Of a stretch of 9,284 nt of DNA, positions 1 to 7,300 are shown in pieces. The position numbers and the translations under genes are program-made. Numbering within the stretch: the stretch's first letter is position 1; each line of letters starts with the position of its first letter. The notes under the pieces were generated by a model. It was given only the letters and a program-made list of their open reading frames with translations, searched no databases and was not told the origin of the DNA. Origin of the DNA: JAGXQV01 sp041674485 (GTDB lineage Bacteria; Pseudomonadota; Gammaproteobacteria; Burkholderiales; Sulfuricellaceae); contig JBAYVP010000203.1 of assembly GCA_041674485.1 (NCBI GenBank), positions 1-9,284 of the forward strand, read 5' to 3'.

Positions 1-110
1 CTGGAGTGTGCGGTTTTCCGGGTGCAGGGCAAGGCGCAACGACGAAGAATGGTTGTTCCATTCTGAGGAGTTGCAACGCCGCCATGCGCCCGGAAAACCG
101 TGCAATCCAG
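1..110. repeat. Large imperfect palindrome downstream of secD
   Basis: The outer arms, 1-30 and 81-110, pair at about 25 of 30 positions; the shared core is CGGTTTTCCGGG against CCCGGAAAACCG. Inside, GCAAC pairs with GTTGC, and the centre is a 7-bp stem, AGAATGG / CCATTCT, with loop TTGTT (54-58). The arms may extend beyond the window start. It looks like an intergenic REP-type palindrome. It lies 156 bp past the secD stop, so it could also stop transcription or protect the mRNA 3' end, but no T-tract marks it as an intrinsic terminator. Confidence 0.75.
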
Positions 111-265
111 CTCGTAGCGTTCTTACCATACGGGTGAACGTAAAATATATGACAAAGTTTTTTAGAACCATCATGTTATACATATTGGCAAGCGGTCAAC
201 GGAGGTTTCTAGGGTAATAGTCGAGAGTTCCGAGTCGCAAGCAACACCCGCTCTCGGCGCTCCAC
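111..265. other. Gap after secD with no secF start
   Basis: This is an AT-rich stretch around 140-190 followed by a weak CGAGAG / CTCTCG pairing near 223-256. I see no conserved coding sequence on either strand and no start of secF, which normally begins within a few tens of bases after secD. If secF is present it begins outside the window. Confidence 0.5.
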
Positions 266-2080
266 TCAAATAGACACTTTCGTCAATCTTGCCTGGCGTC
301 CATACGTCAGGTTGACCAGGGAGCGCGAGACCATCACCGCGCTGAATATCGAGGTGATGATGCCGAGGCACAGCACCACCGCGAAGCCGCGCACCGGCCC
401 GGAGCCGAGCCAGAACAGTGCAATTCCGGCGATGAAGGTGGTGATGTTGGAATCAAGGATGGTGCCGAAGGCGCGTTCGTAGCCGGCGTGAATCGCCGCC
501 TGCGGGCTGGCGCCGTTGCGCAGTTCTTCGCGGATGCGCTCGTTGATCAGTACGTTGGAATCGATTGCCATGCCTATGGTCAACGCGATGGCCGCCATGC
601 CGGGCAAGGTCAACGTGGCCTGCATGATGGACAGCAAGCCAACCAGAAACAGCACGTTGGCGGAGAGCGACAGGGTCGAGATTATCCCGAAGAAGCGGTA
701 ATAGAACATCATGAAAAAGGCAATCGCGACAAAGCCGTAAAGGTTGGAATGGAACCCTTTGGCGATGTTTTCCGCCCCCATGCTCGGGCCGACGGTGCGC
801 TCCTCAATGATGTCCATCGGTGCGGCCAAGGCGCCTGCGCGCAGCAGCAGCGCCACGTCGTTGGCTTCGGTGGTGGTCATGCTGCCACTGATCTGCACCC
901 TGCCGCCGCCGATTTCCTCGCGAATCACCGGAGCGGTGATGACCTCGCCCTTGCCTTTTTCGATCAACAGGATAGCCATGCGCTTGCCGACGTTTTCACG
1001 CGTCGCCTGCTTGAATAGGCGTGCGCCGCGCCCATCCAGGCTGAGATGCACGGCGGCCTCGTTGCTCTGGTTGTCGAAACCGGGCTGGGCGTCGCTGATA
1101 TAGTCGCCGGTCAGCACGATGTTTTTCTTCACCAGCAGCGGCATGCCTTTGCGCTCGGTGTACAGTTCGGCGCCGAAGGGGATTTGCCCGTTCAGCGCAG
1201 CGTTAATGTCGTGCTCGTCGTCCACCATGCGGATTTCCAGGGTGGCGGTGCGCCCCAGGATGTCTTTCGCCTTGGCGGTGTCCTGCACGCCGGGCAGTTG
1301 CACCACCACGCGGTCGATGCCATGCTGCTGGATGATGGGTTCGGCTACGCCAAGTTCGTTGATGCGGTTGCGTAGTGTGGTGATGTTCTGTTGCAGTGCG
1401 AAATCCTGCAAACGCTTTTGCGCTTCCGGGCGCAATGTGGCAATCAGCTTGAAATCGGCGCCGTCATCCTGTTCTTTCAGGGACAGGTCGGGAAAATCCT
1501 TTTGTATTTCGCTGGATGCGCCGGTGCGCTGCGCCGCATCGCGGAATTTGACCTCTACCGACTGGTTGACGCGACCGATGCCGGAATACAGCACTTTCTT
1601 CTCGCGTAGCGTAGTGCGAATGTCGCCGTTATAACGCTCCAACGCACGGTCGAGCGCGCCTTTCATATCCACTTGCAACAGGAAATGCACCCCGCCGCGC
1701 AAATCCAGGCCGAGGTACATGGGCAACGCACCCAGGTTGGAGAGCCATTTGGGCGAACTGGGCAGCAGGTTGAGCGCGACCACGAAATGCTCGCCGAGCG
1801 TGGTTTGCAGAATATCCTTGGCCTTGATCTGGGTGTCGGTGTCCAACAGGCGTATCTTTACGCCGGAGGCATCGAGATAGGCGCCCTGATAGGCGATATT
1901 GTTTTTTTTCAGCGCCTCTTCCACGCGCAACAGCAACATTTGATCGACCTTGCTCATGTTGCGCATCGGCGAAACCTGCACCGCCGGCGATTCGCCGAAA
2001 AAATTGGGCAAAGTATAGATCAGCCCGAGCAGCAGTGCCACCGCGATGGTGATGTATTTCCACAAAGGGTAACGGTTCAT
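266..2080 (-). CDS. secD: Protein translocase subunit SecD
   Basis: SecD is an inner-membrane subunit of the SecDF complex, which uses the proton gradient to help pull preproteins through SecYEG at the periplasmic face. The 604-residue product has the family layout: a first membrane segment at about 7-27, a large periplasmic region with the P1 signature YLGLDLRGGVHFLLQVDM (122-139) and a NELGVAEP motif (241-248), then five membrane segments clustered between about 445 and 592. The transmembrane motif GMAIDSNVLINERIREEL (503-520) carries D507, the counterpart of the aspartate needed for proton movement (D519 in E. coli). Length matches proteobacterial SecD (about 600-620). The ATG at 2078-2080 is supported by a GGAG site on the minus strand at 2088-2091, seven bases upstream. 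It is the third gene of the tgt-yajC-secD run, but its ribosome site sits just six bases from the base of a long hairpin (2098-2182). Confidence 0.97.
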   Translation of the reverse strand: MNRYPLWKYITIAVALLLGLIYTLPNFFGESPAVQVSPMRNMSKVDQMLLLRVEEALKKNNIAYQGAYLDASGVKIRLLDTDTQIKAKDILQTTLGEHFVVALNLLPSSPKWLSNLGALPMYLGLDLRGGVHFLLQVDMKGALDRALERYNGDIRTTLREKKVLYSGIGRVNQSVEVKFRDAAQRTGASSEIQKDFPDLSLKEQDDGADFKLIATLRPEAQKRLQDFALQQNITTLRNRINELGVAEPIIQQHGIDRVVVQLPGVQDTAKAKDILGRTATLEIRMVDDEHDINAALNGQIPFGAELYTERKGMPLLVKKNIVLTGDYISDAQPGFDNQSNEAAVHLSLDGRGARLFKQATRENVGKRMAILLIEKGKGEVITAPVIREEIGGGRVQISGSMTTTEANDVALLLRAGALAAPMDIIEERTVGPSMGAENIAKGFHSNLYGFVAIAFFMMFYYRFFGIISTLSLSANVLFLVGLLSIMQATLTLPGMAAIALTIGMAIDSNVLINERIREELRNGASPQAAIHAGYERAFGTILDSNITTFIAGIALFWLGSGPVRGFAVVLCLGIITSIFSAVMVSRSLVNLTYGRQARLTKVSI

Positions 2081-2097
2081 GGTCTAACTCCGTGAGG

Positions 2098-2182
2098 AGT
2101 GAGGCGTTAGGAGTGAGGAGTGAGGTCAAAACCAACGCTGCTGCCGGTTTTACTCCTCACTCCTCACTCCTAACGCCTCACT
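2098..2182. repeat. Heptamer-built perfect palindrome between yajC and secD
   Basis: Arms 2098-2125 and 2155-2182 are perfect 28-bp inverted repeats. Each arm is four 7-bp units: AGTGAGG, CGTTAGG, AGTGAGG, AGTGAGG, with a further partial unit GTGAGG at 2092-2097. After a short bulge the stem resumes with AAAACC (2128-2133) and GGTTTT (2146-2151), leaving a 12-base loop. The structure fills nearly all of the 109-bp gap between the yajC stop and the secD start, so the mRNA would fold into a very stable hairpin just upstream of the secD ribosome site. It has no coding content. Confidence 0.9.
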
Positions 2183-2189
2183 GCTTAAT

Positions 2190-2510
2190 TCAAATATCTT
2201 TGATTGTGCCTTTGGGCAAAAGTGTCTGAATCGCCGTGCGCTGCACGTTGATCACTGTATTCGCGGCGATTTCCAGGCTGACGAAGTTTTCGCTGACTTT
2301 CACCACCTTGCCCAAAGTTCCGCCGGCGGTTACTACTTCATCGCCCTTTTGCAGCGCTTCGAGCATGGCCTTCACTTCTTTGGCGCGCTTCATTTGCGGG
2401 CGCAGCATCATGAAATAAAACAGCACAAAAATGACGATCAGCGGCAAAAATCCCATAATGCCCGCGTCATTGGGTGGCGCATCGGCGGCGTGAGCCAGAT
2501 TAATCAGCAC
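2190..2510 (-). CDS. yajC: Sec translocon accessory protein YajC
   Basis: YajC is a small inner-membrane protein that co-purifies with SecD and SecF and associates with the Sec translocon and YidC. The 106-residue product has the usual form: a short N-terminus, one membrane helix at about 18-37 (FLPLIVIFVLFYFMML), the RPQMKRAKE motif directly after it, and a small basic beta-rich cytoplasmic domain with GDEVVTAGGTLGKV. The start is GTG at 2508-2510, chosen because AGGAG lies on the minus strand at 2518-2522, seven bases upstream; no ATG gives a better fit. It lies between tgt and secD on the same strand. The element inserted at 2579-2728 is only 68 bp upstream of the start, so the leader between tgt and yajC has been altered. 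Confidence 0.96.
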   Translation of the reverse strand: MLINLAHAADAPPNDAGIMGFLPLIVIFVLFYFMMLRPQMKRAKEVKAMLEALQKGDEVVTAGGTLGKVVKVSENFVSLEIAANTVINVQRTAIQTLLPKGTIKDI

Positions 2511-2568
2511 GTTAGCACTCCTGAAAGACGTAAATTCAAACGCCGCATTCTAGCACGACGGCGCAGGA

Positions 2569-2578
2569 CGCGCTTGCC
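2569..2578. repeat. Target-site duplication, left copy
   Basis: CGCGCTTGCC directly abuts the left end of the inverted-repeat element and is repeated exactly at 2729-2738 on the other side. This is the footprint expected of a transposition event with a 10-bp staggered cut (9 bp if one outer base is coincidental). Confidence 0.85.
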
Positions 2579-2728
2579 CAGGGTAAATTTGTTCTCGGCA
2601 CGGAAAAAGGTTTTGTCTTATGGGTTGCCGCCATGAGTCGAGTCGCGTCGCGCTAAGTTTTCCTGGGATTCATGAATGCCTTCCATCATTGATTTTCATC
2701 ATTAATTTCTAAGAACAAATTTACCCTG
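2579..2728. mobile_element. 150-bp MITE-like element, copy 1
   Basis: The ends are inverted repeats: CAGGGTAAATTTGTTCT at 2579-2595 matches AGAACAAATTTACCCTG at 2712-2728 perfectly over 17 bp. Exact 10-bp direct repeats flank it. It holds no transposase, so it would need one in trans. A related copy in the opposite orientation lies at 7810-8038, sharing the internal sequence with TTCATGAATCCCAGG, the CGACTCATGGC tract, CAACCCATAA and ACAAAACCTTTTT. On the minus strand its first 40 bases are translated as the end of tgt. The lack of length and gene content, the terminal repeats and the target duplication point to a miniature inverted-repeat transposable element; the parent transposon is not identified. 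Confidence 0.88.
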
Positions 2729-3816
2729 CGCGCTTGCCGGAAATCCGCGACAAAATCAGTGAAACGTTTTTCCTCGATGGCGCGGCGCATACCCCGCATC
2801 AATTCCTGATAGTAATGCAGGTTGTGGATGGTGTTCAGGCGCGCGCCGAGGATTTCGCCGATGCGGTGCAGATGGTGCAGATAGGCGCGCGTGAAATTGC
2901 GGCAGGTGTAGCAACTGCATTGCTCGTCCAGCGGGCGCGTATCCAGGCGGTATTGGGCGTTCTTGATCTTCACCGTGCCGTAGCGGGTGAACAGCCAGCC
3001 GTTGCGCGCATTGCGCGTCGGCATCACGCAATCGAACATATCCACCCCGAGCGCTACCGCGTCCACCAGGTCTTCCGGCGTGCCGACCCCCATTAAATAG
3101 CGCGGCTGGTGCGCCGGCAATTGCGGCGCGGTATGGGCGAGGATGCGCAGCATATCCTCCTTGGGTTCGCCCACGCTCAAGCCACCGATGGCATAGCCGT
3201 CGAAACCGATACGCACCAGTTCGCGTAGCGACTCGTCGCGCAGCCCCTCGAACATCCCGCCCTGCACAATGCCGAACAGCGCATTGGGATTGCCCGCATG
3301 GGCGCTTTTCGAACGCTCCGCCCAGCGTAGCGAAAGGCGCATCGACACCGCCGCCTGGGTTTCGTCGGCGGGAAAGGGGGTGCATTCGTCGAAAATCATC
3401 ACGATGTCGGAATTTAACACCTTCTGTATCCGCATCGACTCCTCCGGCGTGAGAAAGCACCGGTCGCCGTTCACCGGCGACTGGAACTTCACGCCCTCCT
3501 CGCTGATCTTGCGTAGCGCCCCCAGGCTGAATACCTGGAACCCACCGCTATCCGTCAAAATCGGCCCGTCCCAGCCCATGAAACGATGCAGCCCGCCGTG
3601 CGCCGCCACCACCTCCAGGCCGGGCCGCAGCCACAAGTGAAACGTGTTGCCAAGCACGATATGCGCGCCGATTTCCTTCAGCTCGATCGGCGACATCGCC
3701 TTAACCGAACCGTAAGTGCCGACCGGCATGAAAGCCGGCGTTTCGACCGCGCCATGGGCGAGTTGCAGGGTGCCGCGCCGGGCGAGGCCGGAGGTGTTGC
3801 GTAAGGTAAAGTTCAT
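2686..3816 (-). CDS. tgt: Queuine tRNA-ribosyltransferase (tRNA-guanine transglycosylase)
   Basis: Tgt swaps guanine-34 of GU(N)-anticodon tRNAs for preQ1, a step in queuosine synthesis in the cytoplasm. Numbered from MNFTL, it has the catalytic base D89 in LTDSGGFQVFSLG, the substrate-contact residues D143 and Q185 (FDECTPF; GIVQGG), the LMGVG tract at 241-245, the nucleophile D262 in FDCVMPTRNAR, and the zinc ligands C300, C302, C305 and H331. The 376-residue length is normal. I prefer the ATG at 3814-3816, which begins the conserved N-terminus; an in-frame TTG at 3859-3861 would add 15 unconserved residues from a repeat. No strong ribosome site is visible. The last 13 codons (residues 364-376, RVNLFLEINDENQ) lie inside the inserted element 2579-2728. 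Removing the insertion restores an end RQARPAPSC followed by TAG at 2550-2552. The zinc site and the core are untouched, so the enzyme is probably active. Confidence 0.96.
   Translation of the reverse strand: MNFTLRNTSGLARRGTLQLAHGAVETPAFMPVGTYGSVKAMSPIELKEIGAHIVLGNTFHLWLRPGLEVVAAHGGLHRFMGWDGPILTDSGGFQVFSLGALRKISEEGVKFQSPVNGDRCFLTPEESMRIQKVLNSDIVMIFDECTPFPADETQAAVSMRLSLRWAERSKSAHAGNPNALFGIVQGGMFEGLRDESLRELVRIGFDGYAIGGLSVGEPKEDMLRILAHTAPQLPAHQPRYLMGVGTPEDLVDAVALGVDMFDCVMPTRNARNGWLFTRYGTVKIKNAQYRLDTRPLDEQCSCYTCRNFTRAYLHHLHRIGEILGARLNTIHNLHYYQELMRGMRRAIEEKRFTDFVADFRQARRVNLFLEINDENQ
2729..2738. repeat. Target-site duplication, right copy
   Basis: CGCGCTTGCC immediately follows the right terminal repeat of the element and is identical to 2569-2578. 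On the minus strand it encodes part of the RQAR tract of Tgt, so this copy keeps the original reading frame up to the insertion point. Confidence 0.85.
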
Positions 3817-3843
3817 GTGTCCAGAGTGTCGGGATGCGATAGC

Positions 3844-3959
3844 CGGACTAGCCGGAACCAAAATATTTACCGCAGAGACGCTTCAGGCGCGGAGAAATCA
3901 CAGCATCTCAGCGCCTCTGCGGTAAATGTTTTTGGGTTCCGGCAATCGTCCGGCTTAGG
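3844..3959. repeat. Imperfect palindrome with CCGGAACC outer arms and ACCGCAGAG inner arms
   Basis: The left side (CGGACTAGCCGGAACCAAAA at 3844-3863, then ATTTACCGCAGAGACGC) is inverted on the right as GCGCCTCTGCGGTAAATG followed by GGGTTCCGGCAATCGTCCGG. The pairing is continuous with a few mismatches and small gaps. The inner ACCGCAGAG arm belongs to the same broad class as the hairpin at 7934-8003. The palindrome starts 27 bp upstream of the tgt ATG, so it forms the tgt leader or promoter region. Confidence 0.8.
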
Positions 3960-3984
3960 TCTTCGCCATTTGCGAGAAGAATTT

Positions 3985-4102
3985 CTCACGCGAAGCCGCG
4001 AAGTCGCGAAGCCGCGAAGTCGCGAAGCCGCGAAGTCGCGAAGCCGCGAAAAAACCAAGCCTGCCTTGGTTTTTCTTCGCGTTCTTCGCGGCTTCGCGTG
4101 AG
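3985..4102. repeat. CGCGAAG octamer palindrome with expanded left arm
   Basis: The outer arms CTCACGCGAAGCCGCGAAG (3985-4003) and its exact reverse complement (4084-4102) are 19 bp. The left side holds four successive 16-bp units at 3989-4004, 4005-4020, 4021-4036 and 4037-4052, each two octamers CGCGAAGC and CGCGAAGT (the last unit ends AA). The right side has only about three octamer-like units. At the centre AAAAACCAAG (4050-4059) pairs with CTTGGTTTTT (4065-4074) around CCTGC. Low-complexity reading frames across it are not genes. Confidence 0.9.
4060..4064. terminator. Possible bidirectional terminator at the palindrome centre (stem 4050-4074)
   Basis: The stem CCAAG / CTTGG is followed by at least five T on the plus strand and six on the minus strand, the layout of a short two-way intrinsic terminator. 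The GC part of the stem is only five pairs, so efficiency is doubtful. In the minus direction it would separate the 4343-7426 gene from tgt. Confidence 0.35.
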
Positions 4103-4110
4103 TACGTTTT

Positions 4111-4135
4111 TTGGTTCCGGCTTGTCCGGGTTAGG
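4111..4135. repeat. Extra copy of the GGTTCCGGC...GTCCGG repeat
   Basis: TTGGTTCCGGCTTGTCCGGG followed by TTAGG repeats, in direct orientation, the sequence at 3934-3959 (TTCCGGC, GTCCGG and TTAGG shared), and is inverted relative to 3844-3863 with one mismatch in 20. So three copies surround and separate the two palindromes of this island, in the order inverted, direct, direct. Confidence 0.75.
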
Positions 4136-4164
4136 ATTATACGGGGTGGGGCGACACATAGCGA
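4136..4164 (-). promoter_or_regulatory. Candidate sigma-70 promoter reading toward tgt
   Basis: On the minus strand there is a perfect TATAAT (4136-4141). Seventeen bases upstream the hexamer is TCGCTA (4159-4164), only 3 of 6 matches to the -35 consensus. It would give a leader of about 310 bases running through two palindromes before tgt, including the terminator-like stem at 4050-4074, so it is only a candidate. Confidence 0.25.
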
Positions 4165-4195
4165 CTTTTATCCATGGATACAGGGGGGAAGGAGC

Positions 4196-4268
4196 GTAGG
4201 GTGGATAAGCGTAGCGCATCCACCAAGCCGACGCTGAAAGGTGGATGCGCTACGCTTGTCCACCCTAC
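4196..4268. repeat. REP-like inverted repeat with GTAGGGTGGATAAGCG arms
   Basis: Arms 4196-4224 and 4240-4268 are 29-bp inverted repeats with a single mismatch (GGATAAGC against GGACAAGC) around a 15-base loop. The left arm, including GCGTAGCGCATCCACC, recurs without change at 7597-7625. GGTGGATGCGC...CCACCCTAC palindromes of this type are, from memory, common between genes in proteobacteria. Confidence 0.88.
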
Positions 4269-4277
4269 ATTTTCTAT

Positions 4278-4295
4278 GAGAATAAATTTACCCTG
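4278..4295. repeat. Solo end of the CAGGGTAAATTTGTTCTC element
   Basis: GAGAATAAATTTACCCTG differs by one base from the right-end terminal repeat of the element family at 2579-2728 and 7810-8038. No partner end or internal sequence of the element is found next to it. It is likely a relic of a deleted or recombined copy. Confidence 0.55.
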
Positions 4296-4307
4296 ATCTT
4301 TGGAACT

Positions 4308-4337
4308 GCGCCGGTTGGCGAACGCGCCAACCGGCGC
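4308..4337 (-). terminator. Strong hairpin just past the secreted-protein gene
   Basis: GCGCCGGTTGGCG (4308-4320) and its exact complement (4325-4337) form a 13-bp GC-rich stem with loop AACG, five bases beyond the stop codon of the 4343-7426 gene. In the minus direction no T-tract follows, so it is either a factor-dependent terminator or a 3'-end stabiliser rather than a textbook intrinsic terminator. Confidence 0.5.
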
Positions 4338-4342
4338 TTTGG

Positions 4343-7300
4343 TCAACGCATCAACATTAGACTGTCGCTTGCCAGCGCGCCTATCCAGTTGCGGCTATCC
4401 ATGACGCTTCTTCCGGCGTATACGGGCGCCGCGTAAAAGACATACTGCCCCAAGGGCAGGCTGGTTTGCAGCGCGCCGATGGCAAGCACCACGCTATCCC
4501 CGTCCGGCAATGTAGTGTTTGCCAGATAGGGAGCTGGCGCACCGGAAAAGGTCGGGCTGCATGCGCCCCGCACCGCGCATTGCAGAAACAGCAGGCTGGC
4601 GTCGGGCAATTGCACCGCCACGTAGAGGTCGAAGCGGGCGTTATTCCGGTCGAAATTGGCTTGGCAGTAATGGACTTCCAGCGCATCCCCCGGCCTCTTG
4701 AGGGTAGGCAGGTTAACGGTGATTTTGCCGAAATTCGGCTCTGTGCCGGCGCACGGCGACGCGGGAACATCGGTTATGTTCACGACCATGGAAGCCGTAA
4801 CGCCGGCGCCCTGCTCGGTGTAGCTCGCATGGAGCGTGACGGGAGTGGTCGCGGTCACGGATGCGGCGCTCAATACGCCGGCGGCGCTGATCGTGGCGGG
4901 CTGACCGGTCGTTATTTCCCAAACGGGAACAACCGCCTTGCTCGTGCCGTCGCGATAAATCACGGTAGCGCTGTACGTCGCCGTGCCGCCTTCGGGCACA
5001 CTTTCGCTGCCGGAAAGGGTCAGGCTGGCGGGGACGGCCTTGGTGTCGGTTATGTTGATCGACTTGCTGTTGGATAGGGTTACGCCGTTTTCGGCATAAC
5101 CGGCGCGTAGCGTAACGGGGGTTGCGGCGCTCACTTGGCCTGCGCTCAATACCCCGGCGGCGCTGATCGTAGCGGATTGATTGGGCGTTATTTCCCAGGT
5201 GGGAACCACAACCTTGCTCGTGCCGTCGCTATAAAGCACGGTAGCGCTGTAGGTTGCCGTGCCGCCTTCGGGAACGCTCTCGCTGCCGGAAATGGCCAAG
5301 CCGATAGGGATGACCTTGACGTCGGTTATATTGATCGACTTGCCGGCGGATACGCTCACGCCATTTTCGCTGTAGCCGGCGCTGAGAATAAGGCCGGTCG
5401 TGGCGCTCACCTGGCCGGCGTTCAACACCCCGGCGGCGCTGATCGTGGCGGCGGTCCCGCTCAGCGTCCAGACGGGGACGACGGATTTGACGGCGCCGTC
5501 GCTATAGGTCACGGTCGCGGTGAAAGTGGCCGCACCGCCTTCGGGTACGCTATCGCTGCCGGTAATCGTCAGGCCGACCGGCGTGGGCTGGGCCGGCGGC
5601 GCTGAAATGGCGGGAAGCTGGAGCGCGCAATCCGTCCACCAGCAAGAATTGTTGGCAGCGAATTGCGTCGCTGCCCGATATTTCGGCGCTTGATCGAGCG
5701 GCTGGCCGGTCCATTCAAGCAGCGCCGAATTGCCGCGCGTGGCGGAATAGTCGCCGGTGCTTTCGTAGACCGCGAACAGGTCGCCCCCCGCCGCTTTCCA
5801 GGCATCGAACAGCAACGTGTACAGCCCCTCCATGCGCGCGTCGCGATTGGCTTTTTCCGCCAGCGACTGGATGGCGATCTGGTAGGGGTCCGTGGTGCTC
5901 AAGCCGAATAGTTCGTTGCCGCCTTCATAAGCAAACAGCTTGACCCCATGGTTCTTGGCCACCTGCTTGTTGGCCGCGATCCACAGGCGAAGTTGCGGAA
6001 TGGTCGCCATGGCCGCGCCGGAAGAGGGCGGCGTGAGTACGCCGCCGGTAGTGAGTTCCTCAAACAGCTTGCTTAGCCCGCCATCGGCTTGGCTCAGCCA
6101 ATCGGCTTCAATCCGGCTTTTGAACAACGCATTGGCGATATGGCCGCCCAGATAGGGCGCGATGGCGATAGCCTCCATTTTGGCGGCGCAACTGCTGCCG
6201 CCGCTTTCCGCAGCGTGCAGGGGACAGGCCAGAGCTTGATTGCCGATCCATGAATTGGCGGCCTGTCCGCCCATGATGCACTTCACCCGTTCCGGCTGAT
6301 CGGAAAACACCTGCTTCCAAATATCGCAGACTTGCTTGGTGCGCATCCCGAACCAGTTAATGCGCTTGGTGTAGTTCGATTCGCTCGAAGCCGGCCAGCG
6401 CGCCACCCCTTGCTGCTGAATCCAGTCGCCGTTGATATTGTACGGAACGGCGCCATTCCAGGCTTCGTTGTAATATTCGAGATAAATCGGACGTGTCCCG
6501 GTATAGCGGGACTTGGTCAGGCGGGCGAACTCGGTGACATAATTGTCGTCGGCGCGCGCGGGAATTTCCAGCCAGGGCGCGGCGTTCAGGGCAACGGCCA
6601 AATCCAGCGCCACCTCGTGAGGCGCGCCCTTGCTGAGACCCCAGCTCGCATAAGCATATTGGGGGCGGCTTGCCCAATCGCTATCCACATTGGTAATGAC
6701 ATCCGAAAAATGCACATAGCGTAGCGCCGAGAAAGACCGCATGTCGCTCAAAAACTGCGGATGGAAGGGCTGGCTGGCGTAAGTTTCGGTAAACGGGCGA
6801 AAAGTCGCCGGACACGCCGCACTGTCGGCGGCATAGGAAAACGGATCGTTGTTGCAGGTTCCGCCGGGCGGGATCACCCGGATATTGCGCAAGTAGTTGC
6901 CGGTTTTATTGGGGTCGGTGGCGGTGATGCTCAGCGTGATGCCACGAGAGGGCGCGGCAACATCGAAAGCATCGCGTCCGGGCGAAGATGCTGCGGCGTT
7001 GCGCACCGCGTCGAAGCCGTAGGTCAGGCTGCCCTCCCCATCATACAGCACCGTCCAGCGACCGGCGGGAAAATGCGCAGTTTTCCAAGTCAACAGGGTA
7101 GTGACATAGCGGAATTTGGGACTGGCGCCGCTGGTAGGCAAAGAGCGCGGCCAACCGGAGGCGTCCACATCCAGTTGCGCCTGTTCCTTAGTGTTCCATT
7201 CGCAAGGATACGGGCACTGGGTCAACCACAAGCCGCCCTCACCGTTGGCGGCGCGCTTGAAAAAATCCACCGTGTGCAACTCGCTGCCGTAGTGGCGCAA

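Noticed and set aside
3817..3861. Upstream in-frame TTG as the start of tgt
   Set aside because: The extra 15 residues are unconserved and derive from the palindrome; the conserved N-terminus begins at the ATG 3814-3816.
3989..4052. Tandem 16-bp units as a CRISPR array
   Set aside because: The units are contiguous with no spacers, and there are no cas genes.
4169..4180. Perfect 12-bp palindrome TATCCATGGATA as an operator
   Set aside because: One or two perfect 12-bp palindromes are expected by chance in a window this size, and no nearby promoter or regulator supports it.
3867..4219. Reading frames rich in SRLRDFA / REAAKSR repeats on both strands
   Set aside because: They are translations of the CGCGAAG octamer palindrome; composition is wholly set by the DNA repeat, with no start-site or conservation signal.
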